A stretch of 35,104 nucleotides of DNA, from contig NZ_SSGF01000025.1 of assembly GCF_008015755.1 (NCBI RefSeq), positions 1-35,104 on the forward strand. The letters are read 5' to 3'. The translations under genes and the position numbers were made by a program. Source of the DNA: Methylophilus sp. Lineage in GTDB: Bacteria > Pseudomonadota > Gammaproteobacteria > Burkholderiales > Methylophilaceae. The notes below the pieces were generated by a model. It was not told the DNA's origin. It was given only the letters and a program-made list of their open reading frames with translations, and ran no database searches. Shown here in pieces: positions 8,530-20,228 of this stretch. How positions within the stretch are numbered: position 1 is the first letter of the stretch; every line of letters starts with the position of its first letter.

Positions 8530-9420
8530 TTAATTGTGACTGCTTATTGTAGCTGCATTATTCGGTAAATAACTGGCCGGGTCTACTGGTTTGCCTTTTT
8601 GGCGAATTTCAAAATGCAATACAGGCGCTTTGTTATTGGCCTGGGCAGGTAAGTTAGCCAGTTTTTCGCCAGAGGCGACAAACGCACCTTCTTTTACCAA
8701 AGAATTACCTTGATGGGCATACACTGACAGCAGGTTACTATTGTGTTTGATGATAATCAGTTTGCCATAACCACGCACATCCATGCCGCTGTAAATCACT
8801 TTACCAGCGCCTGCGGCATTAATCACCTGGCTCGCATTGCCGGTGATGTTGAGCCCTTTATTGGTTTGCGCATCAAAGCCAGTGCTGACCTTACCCGCTA
8901 ATGGCCACTGCCATTGAATATCCGCATCGGTAATGGCCTCAAGGTCTGTTGCGGCTGTCGTTTTGCCTGTGTCAGAGGTGGCCTGCGCGCTGGCTGCTGC
9001 CGCAGTCGTCGCGGGTTCAGCAGGGCTGTTAATGTCAGGCCGAACAATCGCTGAAGTCACGACTTCTGCATCATCTGGCGCATTGGCGCTGTCATTGGCT
9101 TTGCTATTCGCCGTGCTGCTCGTTGCTTTGGCGTTTAGGTTAAGTACCTGCCCGACATGAATCTCATACGGCGCCTGCAACTGGTTAACCTCGGCCAGTT
9201 TCATAAACGGGATGCCAAACTTACGGCCTATGCTGTAGAGCGTGTCACCTTTTTGCACCAGATATTGATTCGCACCCAGCATCGCGGGGGCGGCTGTGGC
9301 TTTGCTATCGCTGGTAGCTGGGCTGCTGCTGACCGGGGCAGGTGGCATGGGTGAGTTCAAGGCGCAGGCGGCAAGGGTGCAACTGGCGCCCCATGCCGTG
9401 AGCAAAGTGCGTAATCTCAT
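8530..9420 (-). CDS. nlpD: NlpD-like LysM/M23 lipoprotein (amidase activator type)
   Basis: The 296-aa protein starts with a lipoprotein signal ending in TLAAC (lipidated Cys19). A Ser/Pro/Ala-rich linker follows, then one LysM domain (about 52-96, YLVQKGDTLYSIGRKFGIP) that binds peptidoglycan. A second low-complexity linker leads to a C-terminal M23 (LytM) domain (about 172-290). The M23 zinc site is degenerate: the usual H-x-G-x-D segment reads TNKGLNITG and the final HxH is reduced to LHFEIR. As in E. coli NlpD and EnvC, it should be non-catalytic and activate a cell-wall amidase such as AmiC during cell separation. It overlaps the pcm stop by 4 bp (ATGA), showing translational coupling. 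Confidence 0.93.
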   Translation of the reverse strand: MRLRTLLTAWGASCTLAACALNSPMPPAPVSSSPATSDSKATAAPAMLGANQYLVQKGDTLYSIGRKFGIPFMKLAEVNQLQAPYEIHVGQVLNLNAKATSSTANSKANDSANAPDDAEVVTSAIVRPDINSPAEPATTAAAASAQATSDTGKTTAATDLEAITDADIQWQWPLAGKVSTGFDAQTNKGLNITGNASQVINAAGAGKVIYSGMDVRGYGKLIIIKHNSNLLSVYAHQGNSLVKEGAFVASGEKLANLPAQANNKAPVLHFEIRQKGKPVDPASYLPNNAATISSHN

Positions 9421-10091
9421 GATAAAGCCGTGCCTCCCAACAATGGAACAAATTTGACCGGCTCCAGTGCCGTTTGTTGTACGCCTTGTGCGCTACGCTC
9501 GATCAGATGCAAGACTTGTTCTGTGGTTCCAACCGGGATCACCATGCGGCCGCCTACTGCCAGTTGTTCAACCAGCTCTTGCGGCACATGGCTGGCGGCA
9601 GCGGTGACCATGATGGCATCAAACGGCCCATAATTTTTCAAACCCAGGCTGCCATCGGCGTGATCTAGTTTGACATTGGTGCATTTTAAGGTGCGCAGAT
9701 GATTTCTAGCTTTCATCACCAGCGGACGGATGCGCTCCAGTGAGTAAACCTCGGTGCTCACGCGTGACAATACTGCTGTCTGGTAGCCGCAACCGGTGCC
9801 TATCTCCAGCACTTTATTGAGCGGTTTGCCATTACGCAAAATTTGCGTCATTTTAGCCACAATATAAGGCTGTGAAATGGTCTGGCCATAGCCAATTGGC
9901 AGTGAAACATCTTCATAAGCACGAATAGATAACGCTTCATCGACAAAAATATGGCGCGGAATATCGGCCATGGCGGCAATCACCACTTCATCGGTGATGC
10001 CCTGTTCGCGCAGGCGCGTTAGCATGCGCTCACGCGTGCGCGATGATGTCATGCCTATGCCGGTTTTGCTGGAGGTTCTTGGGATCGCCAT
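9417..10091 (-). CDS. pcm: Protein-L-isoaspartate O-methyltransferase
   Basis: Pcm uses S-adenosylmethionine to methylate abnormal L-isoaspartyl residues, starting their repair in aged proteins. The SAM-binding motif I reads VLEIGTGCGYQTAVLS, preceded by the family's GYGQTISQPYIVAKMTQ loop and followed by HADGSLG and PFDAIMVTAA. The start is uncertain. An ATG at 10118 overlaps the surE end, ATG 10091 gives 224 aa, and ATG 10052 would give about 211 aa, close to the family norm (MTSSRTRERMLTRLREQGI). None has a strong ribosome site, and coupling to surE may serve instead. It overlaps or abuts surE upstream and overlaps nlpD by 4 bp downstream. Confidence 0.94.
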   Translation of the reverse strand: MAIPRTSSKTGIGMTSSRTRERMLTRLREQGITDEVVIAAMADIPRHIFVDEALSIRAYEDVSLPIGYGQTISQPYIVAKMTQILRNGKPLNKVLEIGTGCGYQTAVLSRVSTEVYSLERIRPLVMKARNHLRTLKCTNVKLDHADGSLGLKNYGPFDAIMVTAAASHVPQELVEQLAVGGRMVIPVGTTEQVLHLIERSAQGVQQTALEPVKFVPLLGGTALS

Positions 10092-10096
10092 AAAAC

Positions 10097-10846
10097 TTAA
10101 TTCTGAGCTTGCAGCCATTGTTGCATGGCCGCGATTTGCGAATGTTTGGTCAGGTCTACCTGGATAGGGGAGATAGAAACATAGCCTTGTGCGACGGCGT
10201 AAAAGTCAGTACCATCGCCGCCATCGTTGGGCTGCCCTGCAGCGCCCACCCAGTAAACTGTTTCGCCACGTGGCGTTTGCAGTTTAATCACCGACTCAGC
10301 CTTGTGGCGCTTGCCCAGACGTGTGATCTGGCGGCCCTTAATCTCTTGCAATGGCAGATCGGGCACATTGATATTGAGCAGGGTAGGCTCGGTAAATTCG
10401 CTGTGGTTGTATTGCTTGACCAGGTCGACCACGATTTTTGCTGCCGTTTCAAAGTGGGCGGGCTGGTGCTGCGACATCGAGACCGCAAATGAAGGAATCC
10501 CCAGCAAATAGCCCTCAGTGGCGGCCGCGACCGTGCCTGAGTAAATGGTGTCATCACCCATATTGGCGCCATCATTAATGCCACTAATTACCATGTCTGG
10601 CATATCTTGCATCAGGCCGGTGAGGGCAATGTGTACGCAGTCAGTCGGGGTGCCGTTGACATAATAAAAACCATTGGCGGCTTGTTTGACACTCAAGGGG
10701 CGGTCTAGCGTCAGTGAGTTACTGGCACCACTGCGGTTACGCTCGGGCGCCACTACCGTAATATCAGCGATGTTGCTTAGGTGGCTGGCAAGTGTGTTCA
10801 GGCCGGGAGCCAGATAGCCATCGTCATTGGATAACAGAATTCTCAT
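10097..10846 (-). CDS. surE: 5'/3'-nucleotidase SurE
   Basis: SurE is a metal-dependent phosphatase acting on nucleoside monophosphates and short polyphosphate, associated with stationary-phase survival. The 249-aa product has the whole family signature. [10 protein letters not shown] supplies metal ligands Asp8 and Asp9, [12 protein letters not shown] includes Ser39, and [22 protein letters not shown] includes Asn91. The N-terminus matches E. coli SurE from the first residue, which fixes the start at 10846. A near-consensus promoter lies so close to this ATG that the mRNA is predicted to be leaderless. It is the first gene of surE-pcm-nlpD-membrane protein. Confidence 0.97.
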   Translation of the reverse strand: MRILLSNDDGYLAPGLNTLASHLSNIADITVVAPERNRSGASNSLTLDRPLSVKQAANGFYYVNGTPTDCVHIALTGLMQDMPDMVISGINDGANMGDDTIYSGTVAAATEGYLLGIPSFAVSMSQHQPAHFETAAKIVVDLVKQYNHSEFTEPTLLNINVPDLPLQEIKGRQITRLGKRHKAESVIKLQTPRGETVYWVGAAGQPNDGGDGTDFYAVAQGYVSISPIQVDLTKHSQIAAMQQWLQAQN

Positions 10847-10853
10847 GCCCGAT

Positions 10854-10881
10854 ATTATATAAGGTTTACCGGGCTTGTCAG
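10854..10881 (-). promoter_or_regulatory. surE promoter predicting a leaderless transcript
   Basis: On the minus strand, CTGACA (10881-10876) and TATAAT (10859-10854) are 16 bp apart. The -10 hexamer is perfect and the -35 matches 5 of 6. Only 7 nt separate the -10 from the surE ATG (10846), so transcription should start at or next to the A of the ATG. An imperfect inverted repeat with 12-bp arms (10879-10890 with 10921-10932) overlaps the -35 and may be regulatory or terminate the upstream DUF2069 unit. Confidence 0.65.
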
Positions 10882-10943
10882 CGTCCGTGCGCGAAAGAAT
10901 TTATAGCGAAAATGGCACCTGCATGGACGCTGTTCAAGTGATC

Positions 10944-11306
10944 TTAAGCAGGCTGGTAACTGCGGCCGGTGTATTTAGAATAGGCAATTACGCTGGCAAA
11001 AAACACCAGGCTAAGGATGACTTCTGTCACGGCTAACCAGCGCGCCACGCCTGTTTCTGACCATGCCCGGACCGAGCCTTCGGTGAAGTAGAATAAAATC
11101 AGCATACCTGACCACTGATAGGTATAGCGTTTACCACGCAAAATACCAAATACGGGCAGCAATAACGGCAGCGTTTTGAGAAACAACAAGCTGCCACCCG
11201 CCCGTAGCGGTGCCCAGAAGATCTCCCAACCCAGGCACAATACAATGAGACCAATCAGGCTGAGGCTGGCCGCACGGCGACTCATGGATAAAATGCGTGG
11301 AATCAT
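10944..11306 (-). CDS. DUF2069 family membrane protein
   Basis: The 120-aa protein matches the small DUF2069 family of predicted inner-membrane proteins of unknown function. It has four hydrophobic segments: about residues 14-31 (SLSLIGLIVLCLGWEIFW), 37-55, 64-76 and 88-108. It also carries the family-like GILRGKRYTYQWSGMLILFYFTEGSVRAW block around 55-82. The short basic N-terminus points to a cytoplasmic start. The ATG overlaps the 3' end of the HugZ-like gene by 4 bp, so the two are translationally coupled. It appears to be the last gene of the long minus-strand run that includes tamA and tamB. Confidence 0.82.
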   Translation of the reverse strand: MIPRILSMSRRAASLSLIGLIVLCLGWEIFWAPLRAGGSLLFLKTLPLLLPVFGILRGKRYTYQWSGMLILFYFTEGSVRAWSETGVARWLAVTEVILSLVFFASVIAYSKYTGRSYQPA

Positions 11307-12028
11307 GATTTACACGCTTGCGATAACGCGACCAAGGCCTTGCGGGCATCCATGGCATTCAAGACTGGCTGTTCAAACTGAAAGCGCAACAAGCCTTGCG
11401 TTTCTTCGCCTTGGTGATATTGCACATCAAAACCTTCTGCATCCAGGCCGATCATTTCTGCATGATCAGCGGTCACGCCATGCACATGCTGGCAATATTG
11501 CAGCAGGCTGTCTTTATGGTCTTCGTTCATGTGGGCGACAATGCCGCCTTCCTGAGCCGCCAGCATGCTGTCAGCCAGGTCGTTATTGAGCGCATCGCCT
11601 TCAAACCAGCCCATGCGGCCAAAGCCTGCAATGTAGCGTACTTGCTCAATCTTGATGCGATAAAAATGAAAGTCATGCATATCAAAGTAGCTGGCTGCCT
11701 GTGGCAGATAACGTAAATAACGCGCACGCAAATCTTCGTCCTGTTTGTCGCAATGTATGGCTTCGCCAATCAGCGTCAGGCGTGCATTGGCTTGCAAATC
11801 ATCGGCCCCAGAGAATACCAATAAAGACACTTTCGGATTTTCCAGAATATTCTTGGTATGTTCGGCAATGGTACTGATCAAAATCACGGGCTCCGCCTGC
11901 TGGTTACACACAAACGGCGCCACCGAGCCAAACGGGTAGCCGGGATACTTCATCGAGTGCGTCGATAAGATCGCATGTCGGGTTGAAAATAAAAACTGAC
12001 GGGCTTCATGGGCTAGAGCAGCAGACAT
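11303..12028 (-). CDS. HugZ-like pyridoxamine-phosphate-oxidase-fold protein
   Basis: The 241-aa protein combines an N-terminal split-barrel PNPOx-type domain (about 1-150, with HEARQFLFSTRHAILSTHS and the YPGYPFGSVAPFV strand pair) and a C-terminal DUF2470 domain. The DUF2470 domain starts at IVAHMNEDHKDSLLQYCQ (about residue 163). This two-domain layout is that of HugZ/HutZ heme-utilisation proteins and their relatives. The family includes heme-degrading enzymes, but many members are uncharacterised and could bind heme or a flavin. No heme uptake genes are nearby, so a role in iron acquisition is not supported by context. It lies 23 bp after wrbA on the same strand. Confidence 0.87.
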   Translation of the reverse strand: MSAALAHEARQFLFSTRHAILSTHSMKYPGYPFGSVAPFVCNQQAEPVILISTIAEHTKNILENPKVSLLVFSGADDLQANARLTLIGEAIHCDKQDEDLRARYLRYLPQAASYFDMHDFHFYRIKIEQVRYIAGFGRMGWFEGDALNNDLADSMLAAQEGGIVAHMNEDHKDSLLQYCQHVHGVTADHAEMIGLDAEGFDVQYHQGEETQGLLRFQFEQPVLNAMDARKALVALSQACKS

Positions 12029-12051
12029 AGATTACTTTTCCTGAAAAACGG

Positions 12052-13469
<1,418 letters not shown>

Positions 13470-13485
13470 CTGTTTAAAGGCTCAA

Positions 13486-16400
13486 TTAGTCAAAGCTAAA
13501 TCCATAAAACACGTCCAGCGCGTTGTCTGAGCCGGTGCGGGTTTCGATGGAAATGCGTTTGGTCAGTTGGTAGGTGAGTTTACCAACATTTAACAGGCCG
13601 ACAATGCTTTTTTCATAGCCAACCACCAGGTTGCGGTTGATGCGTTTGCCGACGCTGACGGCATAATTGGTGGGCCCGCTGCCGCGGACATCGATGCTGT
13701 CGAGGCCGACGGCTTGTGCAATTTTGGTTTGCAAAGAGACAGAGTCGCCTTGCGATAACAGCGCGCCAGCGGCGACTGATAATAAAGCCATATCACTGCT
13801 GCCGACTTGCGACATGGGTTGCCCCAGCACCAACAGCGAGACTTTGTTTTCATTGCTGGTGTCAGGCGTGGCGACCAGTTTTAATTGCGGGGTTTGCAGG
13901 CTGCCATTGATTTGGATGCCCACCTTGGTGCTTTCCACTTGTCTGGTGGCTAACACATCGAGGCCAATATTAGGCAGTTTGCCGCTGAATATCAGGCGAC
14001 CGGTCTCGATATTGAGAGATTGGCCGTAGGCGATATACGTGCCGGTGATTTCCAGTGTGCCTGCGGCGGTCAGCTCGTCCAGCCCGCCATTGAGCTGCAT
14101 ATTGCCACTCAGTGCGCCGTTTAAGCCTTGGCCTCGCAACATGAATTGTTCGGATTCCTTGAATGGTAATATCAGCGGCTTGTCGCCAAAGTCGAGCGCA
14201 AAGTTGTTAAACACCAGTTTTGATGTCGGTTCAGCCTGGGTGGCTTGTGGGGATTCAATCACGACATCATCGTCCAGTTTGGGCTTATCTGCTTTCGGCA
14301 GCTCAAACAGGCCTTTATGTATCTTGAGTTTGCCGCTCAGCGTAGTTTGCTCGCTGGTCATACTGATGTTGGTATTGCCGCTCAGTTGTACCCAACGATC
14401 TACTCTGGATAAGGCCTGCAGTTTGGTGAGTTGCATGGCGGCATCCAGCTGCCAGCGATCTGCTTTAAAGACCAGTTGGCCGTTGCCATTGAGTTCGCCC
14501 GTTTTTCCCGCAAAGTGTAGTTGGTCAATATTCACTTGGTCGCCTGCCAAGGTGGCATGCAGATTGCCTTGTTCCAGCCACAAGCCTTGCGAGGGGACTT
14601 GTAAGGCGAGTGATTGGCCTTGCAGGCTGCCTTGTAATTGTGGCTGAGCGATGATGCCGCTGGCCTGCGCGTCTATGCTGAGTTGGCCCGCTGGCTGCAT
14701 GTCTGGCATGAGTTTGGCTAGCCAGCCGAGTTGCGCAATGTTGGCTTTGAGTTGTGCTGAGATGGGAGCAGAGCGTTGAATGACGATGCCATTTGCTGTC
14801 GGTGTGACGACGGTATTACCACTGAATTGCAGGTCTATCGTGCTGTCTGCACGTATGCTGCTTTGCACACTGATGCGATTATTCTGCGCCTGCATCTCTG
14901 CGAAGAGTGTATTGATGCCCAGGCCCTGCCAGCGCGCCTCGCTGGTGTCATAGGTTTGCCAGTCGCCGGAGGCGCGCTCAAGGTGCAGTGTGCCGTTCAG
15001 CTGTTCATCTAAGGCTAGCTTCCATTGTGCCGAAACACGCAAATGGTCAGCGGGCAGGGCTTCTGAATGCTCGGGCACCAGCCATGTCATCAGCGCTTGC
15101 AACGGAAATGCCTTGAGTGCCCCTTGCGTGCTGAACTGTACTTTTTCGGCAGGTTGTTGTGTGATCGCGTTGGCGGTTCGTGCCGGGCGGTAGCGCAACT
15201 GATCGAGTTGCAACTGGCCTGAGAGGGCATTGACGACCAGGTTTTGCAGCTGAAAGCCTTGTTCGTTTTGCCATTGCAGGTTTGCCGGTTGTGCCAGTTG
15301 AAAGAACTTGCCCTTAGCATCTTGCAATTGCGTGAGCTGTGCCTGCCAGGTATCTGCCTGCCAACTGCCATCGAGCGCCAATAGCAGGTTGCGTTGCAAC
15401 AAGGGGTCACTATCATTGATTGTTAACGCTAAGTGGTGTTTTGCCAGCGTGCCTGTCAGGTTGAATTCGGCATCAATCGGCGGGCTATCGATGCCACGCG
15501 CATTCTGCTGTGACAAACCGCGCAACTTGACCTGGTTTTTGAGAGAGCCCTGTGACTGGTTAGTGGCCTGACCCTCTGCCTCAAAGCCTGCTAACGTTAA
15601 GCCTTGCGGTAACTGCAATTGCTGGCCCGAGAGTTGATAGGTGGTTGCAAAGCCACTGGTCGACTGTTGCACCGTGCCAGTGCCTTTTACTTGGCCCGCA
15701 AAGCCTGGCATTAGTTGCGCCAGGTTGGCGAGCTCGGCTTGCCATGACAACGTGGTGATCTCCGCAGTAGACGGGTTTTTACCTGCTTGTATGGTCAGTT
15801 TGTTTTTATCCAGTTGTGCCAGTAGCTCCATTTGGGTCAGTTGTGCGCCTTGCAGGGTGGCGTTGCCGCGCACAATCAGTGGCTGGCCCTGCAAGCGGCT
15901 ATCGCCTGCATCAATGGTGGCTAATAATTGGCCTTGCTCGGTCAGGCTGCCATCGGCGACGATTTTTAAATCCATGTGACCTGCCAGTTGCGGATGGATA
16001 TGCTTGGCTTGTAATTGGCGCAGATGCACCAGCAAGTGGCTCTGGCGTGTGTCATCGAGACCAATGCTGGCGTTGATTTGCAGCATATCCTCGGCCTCAG
16101 TTTGCGCAGGAACGATGGCAAATGGCCTGGCTTGCGGTTGATAGTGATGGTTGGCGGCGATCTCCAGCCGGGTTAAATCGCCACGCAGTTCAGTGCGCAG
16201 GTGATAAGGTAACTCTGTATGCGCTTGTTGTACGTCTAGCCAGCCATTCAGCGCAAAGGGGGCAGCATTTTGCATCTGAAACTGTGTGCTGACTTTACCC
16301 CATGGGCTCAGCGCTTGCGCGATGCGGAATTGCAAGGCCTGGTTATCGGCATCGAGGTCGAACTGAATCTGTGTAATCTCTGTGGTGCTAGTGCCTTGGA

Positions 16401-16776
16401 TAATGGTGAGTCGGTCAATCTGGCCGGAGAGCAAGTGAAACGGCAGCGGAATGTTGATATGCGCTGGTAGCGGTGTTTTTGCCGCTGGAGGCGTTGGCGT
16501 GACCTCGGTCGTGGGTTTAAAACGCAAGGTGATTTGTTTGGCACGAAACTGCGAGACGGTGAGCTCGCCTTTGGGCGTGACCGCCAGGCGCATATTGGAA
16601 TCTATGCCTTCTACTTTAAGTGTTGCGTTACCCAGGTCGGTTTCAAACTCTTTCAAGCTGGTCATCATCAGCACATTGGCCGCCCATACCATTTGTGGCG
16701 TGATGATGAGCGATAAACATAGCAGACCAATGAGTGTGAGCTTGAGCAAACGCTTGAATGTGTGTAAGAGTGACAT
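13486..16776 (-). CDS. tamB: Translocation and assembly module protein TamB
   Basis: TamB is a long inner-membrane-anchored periplasmic protein that bridges the envelope, partners with TamA, and takes part in outer-membrane protein assembly and phospholipid transport. The 1096-aa product has one N-terminal membrane anchor (about 12-32, LTLIGLLCLSLIITPQMVW). A long run of repetitive beta-strand segments, typical of the groove-forming AsmA/TamB superfamily, follows. The C-terminal TamB (DUF490) domain is at about 760-1096, including LEITGTYIAYGQSLNIETGRLIFSG, LLVLGQP and a final VFYGFSFD with terminal aromatic. It is somewhat shorter than E. coli TamB (about 1260 aa). Its ATG overlaps the tamA stop by one base (TGATG), so the pair is translationally coupled. 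Confidence 0.93.
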   Translation of the reverse strand: MSLLHTFKRLLKLTLIGLLCLSLIITPQMVWAANVLMMTSLKEFETDLGNATLKVEGIDSNMRLAVTPKGELTVSQFRAKQITLRFKPTTEVTPTPPAAKTPLPAHINIPLPFHLLSGQIDRLTIIQGTSTTEITQIQFDLDADNQALQFRIAQALSPWGKVSTQFQMQNAAPFALNGWLDVQQAHTELPYHLRTELRGDLTRLEIAANHHYQPQARPFAIVPAQTEAEDMLQINASIGLDDTRQSHLLVHLRQLQAKHIHPQLAGHMDLKIVADGSLTEQGQLLATIDAGDSRLQGQPLIVRGNATLQGAQLTQMELLAQLDKNKLTIQAGKNPSTAEITTLSWQAELANLAQLMPGFAGQVKGTGTVQQSTSGFATTYQLSGQQLQLPQGLTLAGFEAEGQATNQSQGSLKNQVKLRGLSQQNARGIDSPPIDAEFNLTGTLAKHHLALTINDSDPLLQRNLLLALDGSWQADTWQAQLTQLQDAKGKFFQLAQPANLQWQNEQGFQLQNLVVNALSGQLQLDQLRYRPARTANAITQQPAEKVQFSTQGALKAFPLQALMTWLVPEHSEALPADHLRVSAQWKLALDEQLNGTLHLERASGDWQTYDTSEARWQGLGINTLFAEMQAQNNRISVQSSIRADSTIDLQFSGNTVVTPTANGIVIQRSAPISAQLKANIAQLGWLAKLMPDMQPAGQLSIDAQASGIIAQPQLQGSLQGQSLALQVPSQGLWLEQGNLHATLAGDQVNIDQLHFAGKTGELNGNGQLVFKADRWQLDAAMQLTKLQALSRVDRWVQLSGNTNISMTSEQTTLSGKLKIHKGLFELPKADKPKLDDDVVIESPQATQAEPTSKLVFNNFALDFGDKPLILPFKESEQFMLRGQGLNGALSGNMQLNGGLDELTAAGTLEITGTYIAYGQSLNIETGRLIFSGKLPNIGLDVLATRQVESTKVGIQINGSLQTPQLKLVATPDTSNENKVSLLVLGQPMSQVGSSDMALLSVAAGALLSQGDSVSLQTKIAQAVGLDSIDVRGSGPTNYAVSVGKRINRNLVVGYEKSIVGLLNVGKLTYQLTKRISIETRTGSDNALDVFYGFSFD

Positions 16777-18590
16777 CAGAAATTCACGCCCAGGTTAAAG
16801 TGCAAACGGTATTCTTTGGTTTGTTCGCCATAGGCAACATCGACGCCGACCGGGCCAATCGGGCTGCGCCAGCGTACACCCAAGCCGTAGCCAAAGGCCG
16901 GGTCATAGTCTTTCCAGCTATTGGCCGCATGACCAAAATCGACAAACATAGCGGCGCCCCACGAGGAGGTCAGCCATTGCACGATTTCGCTGCTGCCAGT
17001 GAGTAAGACGCGGCCACCGACAATGGCGTCTGCCTCTTGTACGCCTAGGGACTGAAAGGCGTAACCGCGCACCGATTGGTCGCCACCGGCCCGGAATAAA
17101 TAGGTCGCAGGCACACTGCGTGCGCCAGTCACCGTGCCAACCTCAATCCGGCCCAGCCATTGCGTGGATTGTGTGATTGGATAAAAGCCCTGCAACCTGG
17201 CTTGCGATTGCAGAAAGCGGCCGTCTGACAGCTTGTCCAGTGGCGCCAATTGAAACTGGGTGTTTAAAATCCAGCCTTTAGTCGGCGCCAGCGGGTGATC
17301 CAGTTTGCGCATATTGAGGCCATAGGCCAGCGTGGCGGCTTTGTTAAATTGTGATGATTCACCATCCACAGTTAAAAATTCATACAGTAAATTAGCACCG
17401 ACATATTGCTCGAAAATGCCGGGCTGGCCCCAATAGCGGCGTACCCCATTTTGTACCGCAGTAGTAATCTGGCCCTCAAGGTCTGTGCGGGTGACGCTGT
17501 TTTGTATGCTGTCGCGGTAGCCTCTCTCGTCCATGAGAAAGGTGATGTTAGAGGTGACGGCTTGCAGCTTCTGTTCTAGCCGCAAGCTGCTGTCCCATAA
17601 CAGGCCACGGTCAAACAGGTTGCGGTCGGTGTAGTTAAACACGACGCGGGCGCCGGTGTTAGTGCTGGCGCCGACGCCGACACGCACGGTATTTTGCTCC
17701 ATTTCGTGCACAGTGACGTCTATGTCAGCACTGTGATCGGCATTGAGCGTCTCGGTCTTGGCGACGACATCCACCGAGCGGAATTTGCCGGTGGCCATAA
17801 AGCTGTTTTGCAAGGTGAGTAAATCTGCCTGACGGTAGGGCGCGCCCGCTTTCAGGGTATTGAGAGGGCGGATCAGCGACTCTTGATAGTGCTGTAGCCC
17901 ATGGATGCGGACTTCGCCTATGCGCACCGCGGGCCCGGAATCCATGGCGAGGGTAATCAACACCTCTTGGGTTTGCGGATTCACCATGGCCTGTGAAGTG
18001 GTGATCTTGGCATTGGGAAACTCTGCACGCAGCAAAGTAGCGAGTAGTTCGCGTTTGGCGGTAGTCCAGGCTTGTTGGGTAAACGTGCTGTTCACTGGCA
18101 GCGGCCAGCTTTTTTGCGCAGCTTCTAAGGTTGTCAGGTGGCTGGGCTGTTGAATTTCGCCCGTAATAGCGACATTGACCTGACTGACTTTGGCTTGCGG
18201 CGGCAGTGTGATCTGAAACTCAGCGACATTGGCCGCTGGCTGGACGCTGCGCGTTTTTGTTTTGAAATAGCCTTCGGTCGCCAGCAGGTCGGCAATTTCT
18301 TGCGGTGTTTTTTGTATGAGTCTGCGCCATTCACTATCGTTCATGCGCGGGTTTTGCATGGCTTCGTGGATGCTCAGGTGCCTTTGCAGCAGTTCACGTA
18401 ATGCTGAGGTGTCTTCTGGGGGCGTATCGTTGGCGAGCGAAAAGCGGGTTTGGTAGGTGCTGCCTGGCTTGACCTCAAACCAGGTGCTGTCTTGCGCCTG
18501 GCTTGGGCTCATCGCCAATAACCATAGGGTAGCAAGCAGCGTGAACTGCTTGCACGTGGACGTTGCCCAGAACAGGCAGCAAAAGCGCAT
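16776..18590 (-). CDS. tamA: Translocation and assembly module protein TamA (Omp85 family)
   Basis: TamA is an outer-membrane Omp85-family beta barrel working with TamB. From the ATG at 18590 the product is 604 aa. A signal peptide ends at about SPSQA, POTRA domains follow (roughly 35-275), and a 16-strand barrel fills the rest. The conserved barrel-lumen motif reads GGDQSVRGYAFQSLG, and the protein ends in HFNLGVNF with the terminal Phe expected for Bam-dependent barrels. The frame continues up to a TTG at 18650, but that would place 20 polar residues before the signal peptide, so I prefer 18590. It lies 73 bp after purB and overlaps tamB by one base. Confidence 0.92.
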   Translation of the reverse strand: MRFCCLFWATSTCKQFTLLATLWLLAMSPSQAQDSTWFEVKPGSTYQTRFSLANDTPPEDTSALRELLQRHLSIHEAMQNPRMNDSEWRRLIQKTPQEIADLLATEGYFKTKTRSVQPAANVAEFQITLPPQAKVSQVNVAITGEIQQPSHLTTLEAAQKSWPLPVNSTFTQQAWTTAKRELLATLLRAEFPNAKITTSQAMVNPQTQEVLITLAMDSGPAVRIGEVRIHGLQHYQESLIRPLNTLKAGAPYRQADLLTLQNSFMATGKFRSVDVVAKTETLNADHSADIDVTVHEMEQNTVRVGVGASTNTGARVVFNYTDRNLFDRGLLWDSSLRLEQKLQAVTSNITFLMDERGYRDSIQNSVTRTDLEGQITTAVQNGVRRYWGQPGIFEQYVGANLLYEFLTVDGESSQFNKAATLAYGLNMRKLDHPLAPTKGWILNTQFQLAPLDKLSDGRFLQSQARLQGFYPITQSTQWLGRIEVGTVTGARSVPATYLFRAGGDQSVRGYAFQSLGVQEADAIVGGRVLLTGSSEIVQWLTSSWGAAMFVDFGHAANSWKDYDPAFGYGLGVRWRSPIGPVGVDVAYGEQTKEYRLHFNLGVNF

Positions 18591-18663
18591 CTTGGCTGCC
18601 TGTTCATAAGCGGGATGTTTTACATGATGAGCAAGAAAATCCCGGATCAAATCTAAAGACTGT

Positions 18664-20208
<1,545 letters not shown>

Positions 20209-20228
20209 TCACTGGGAATGAATTTCAC

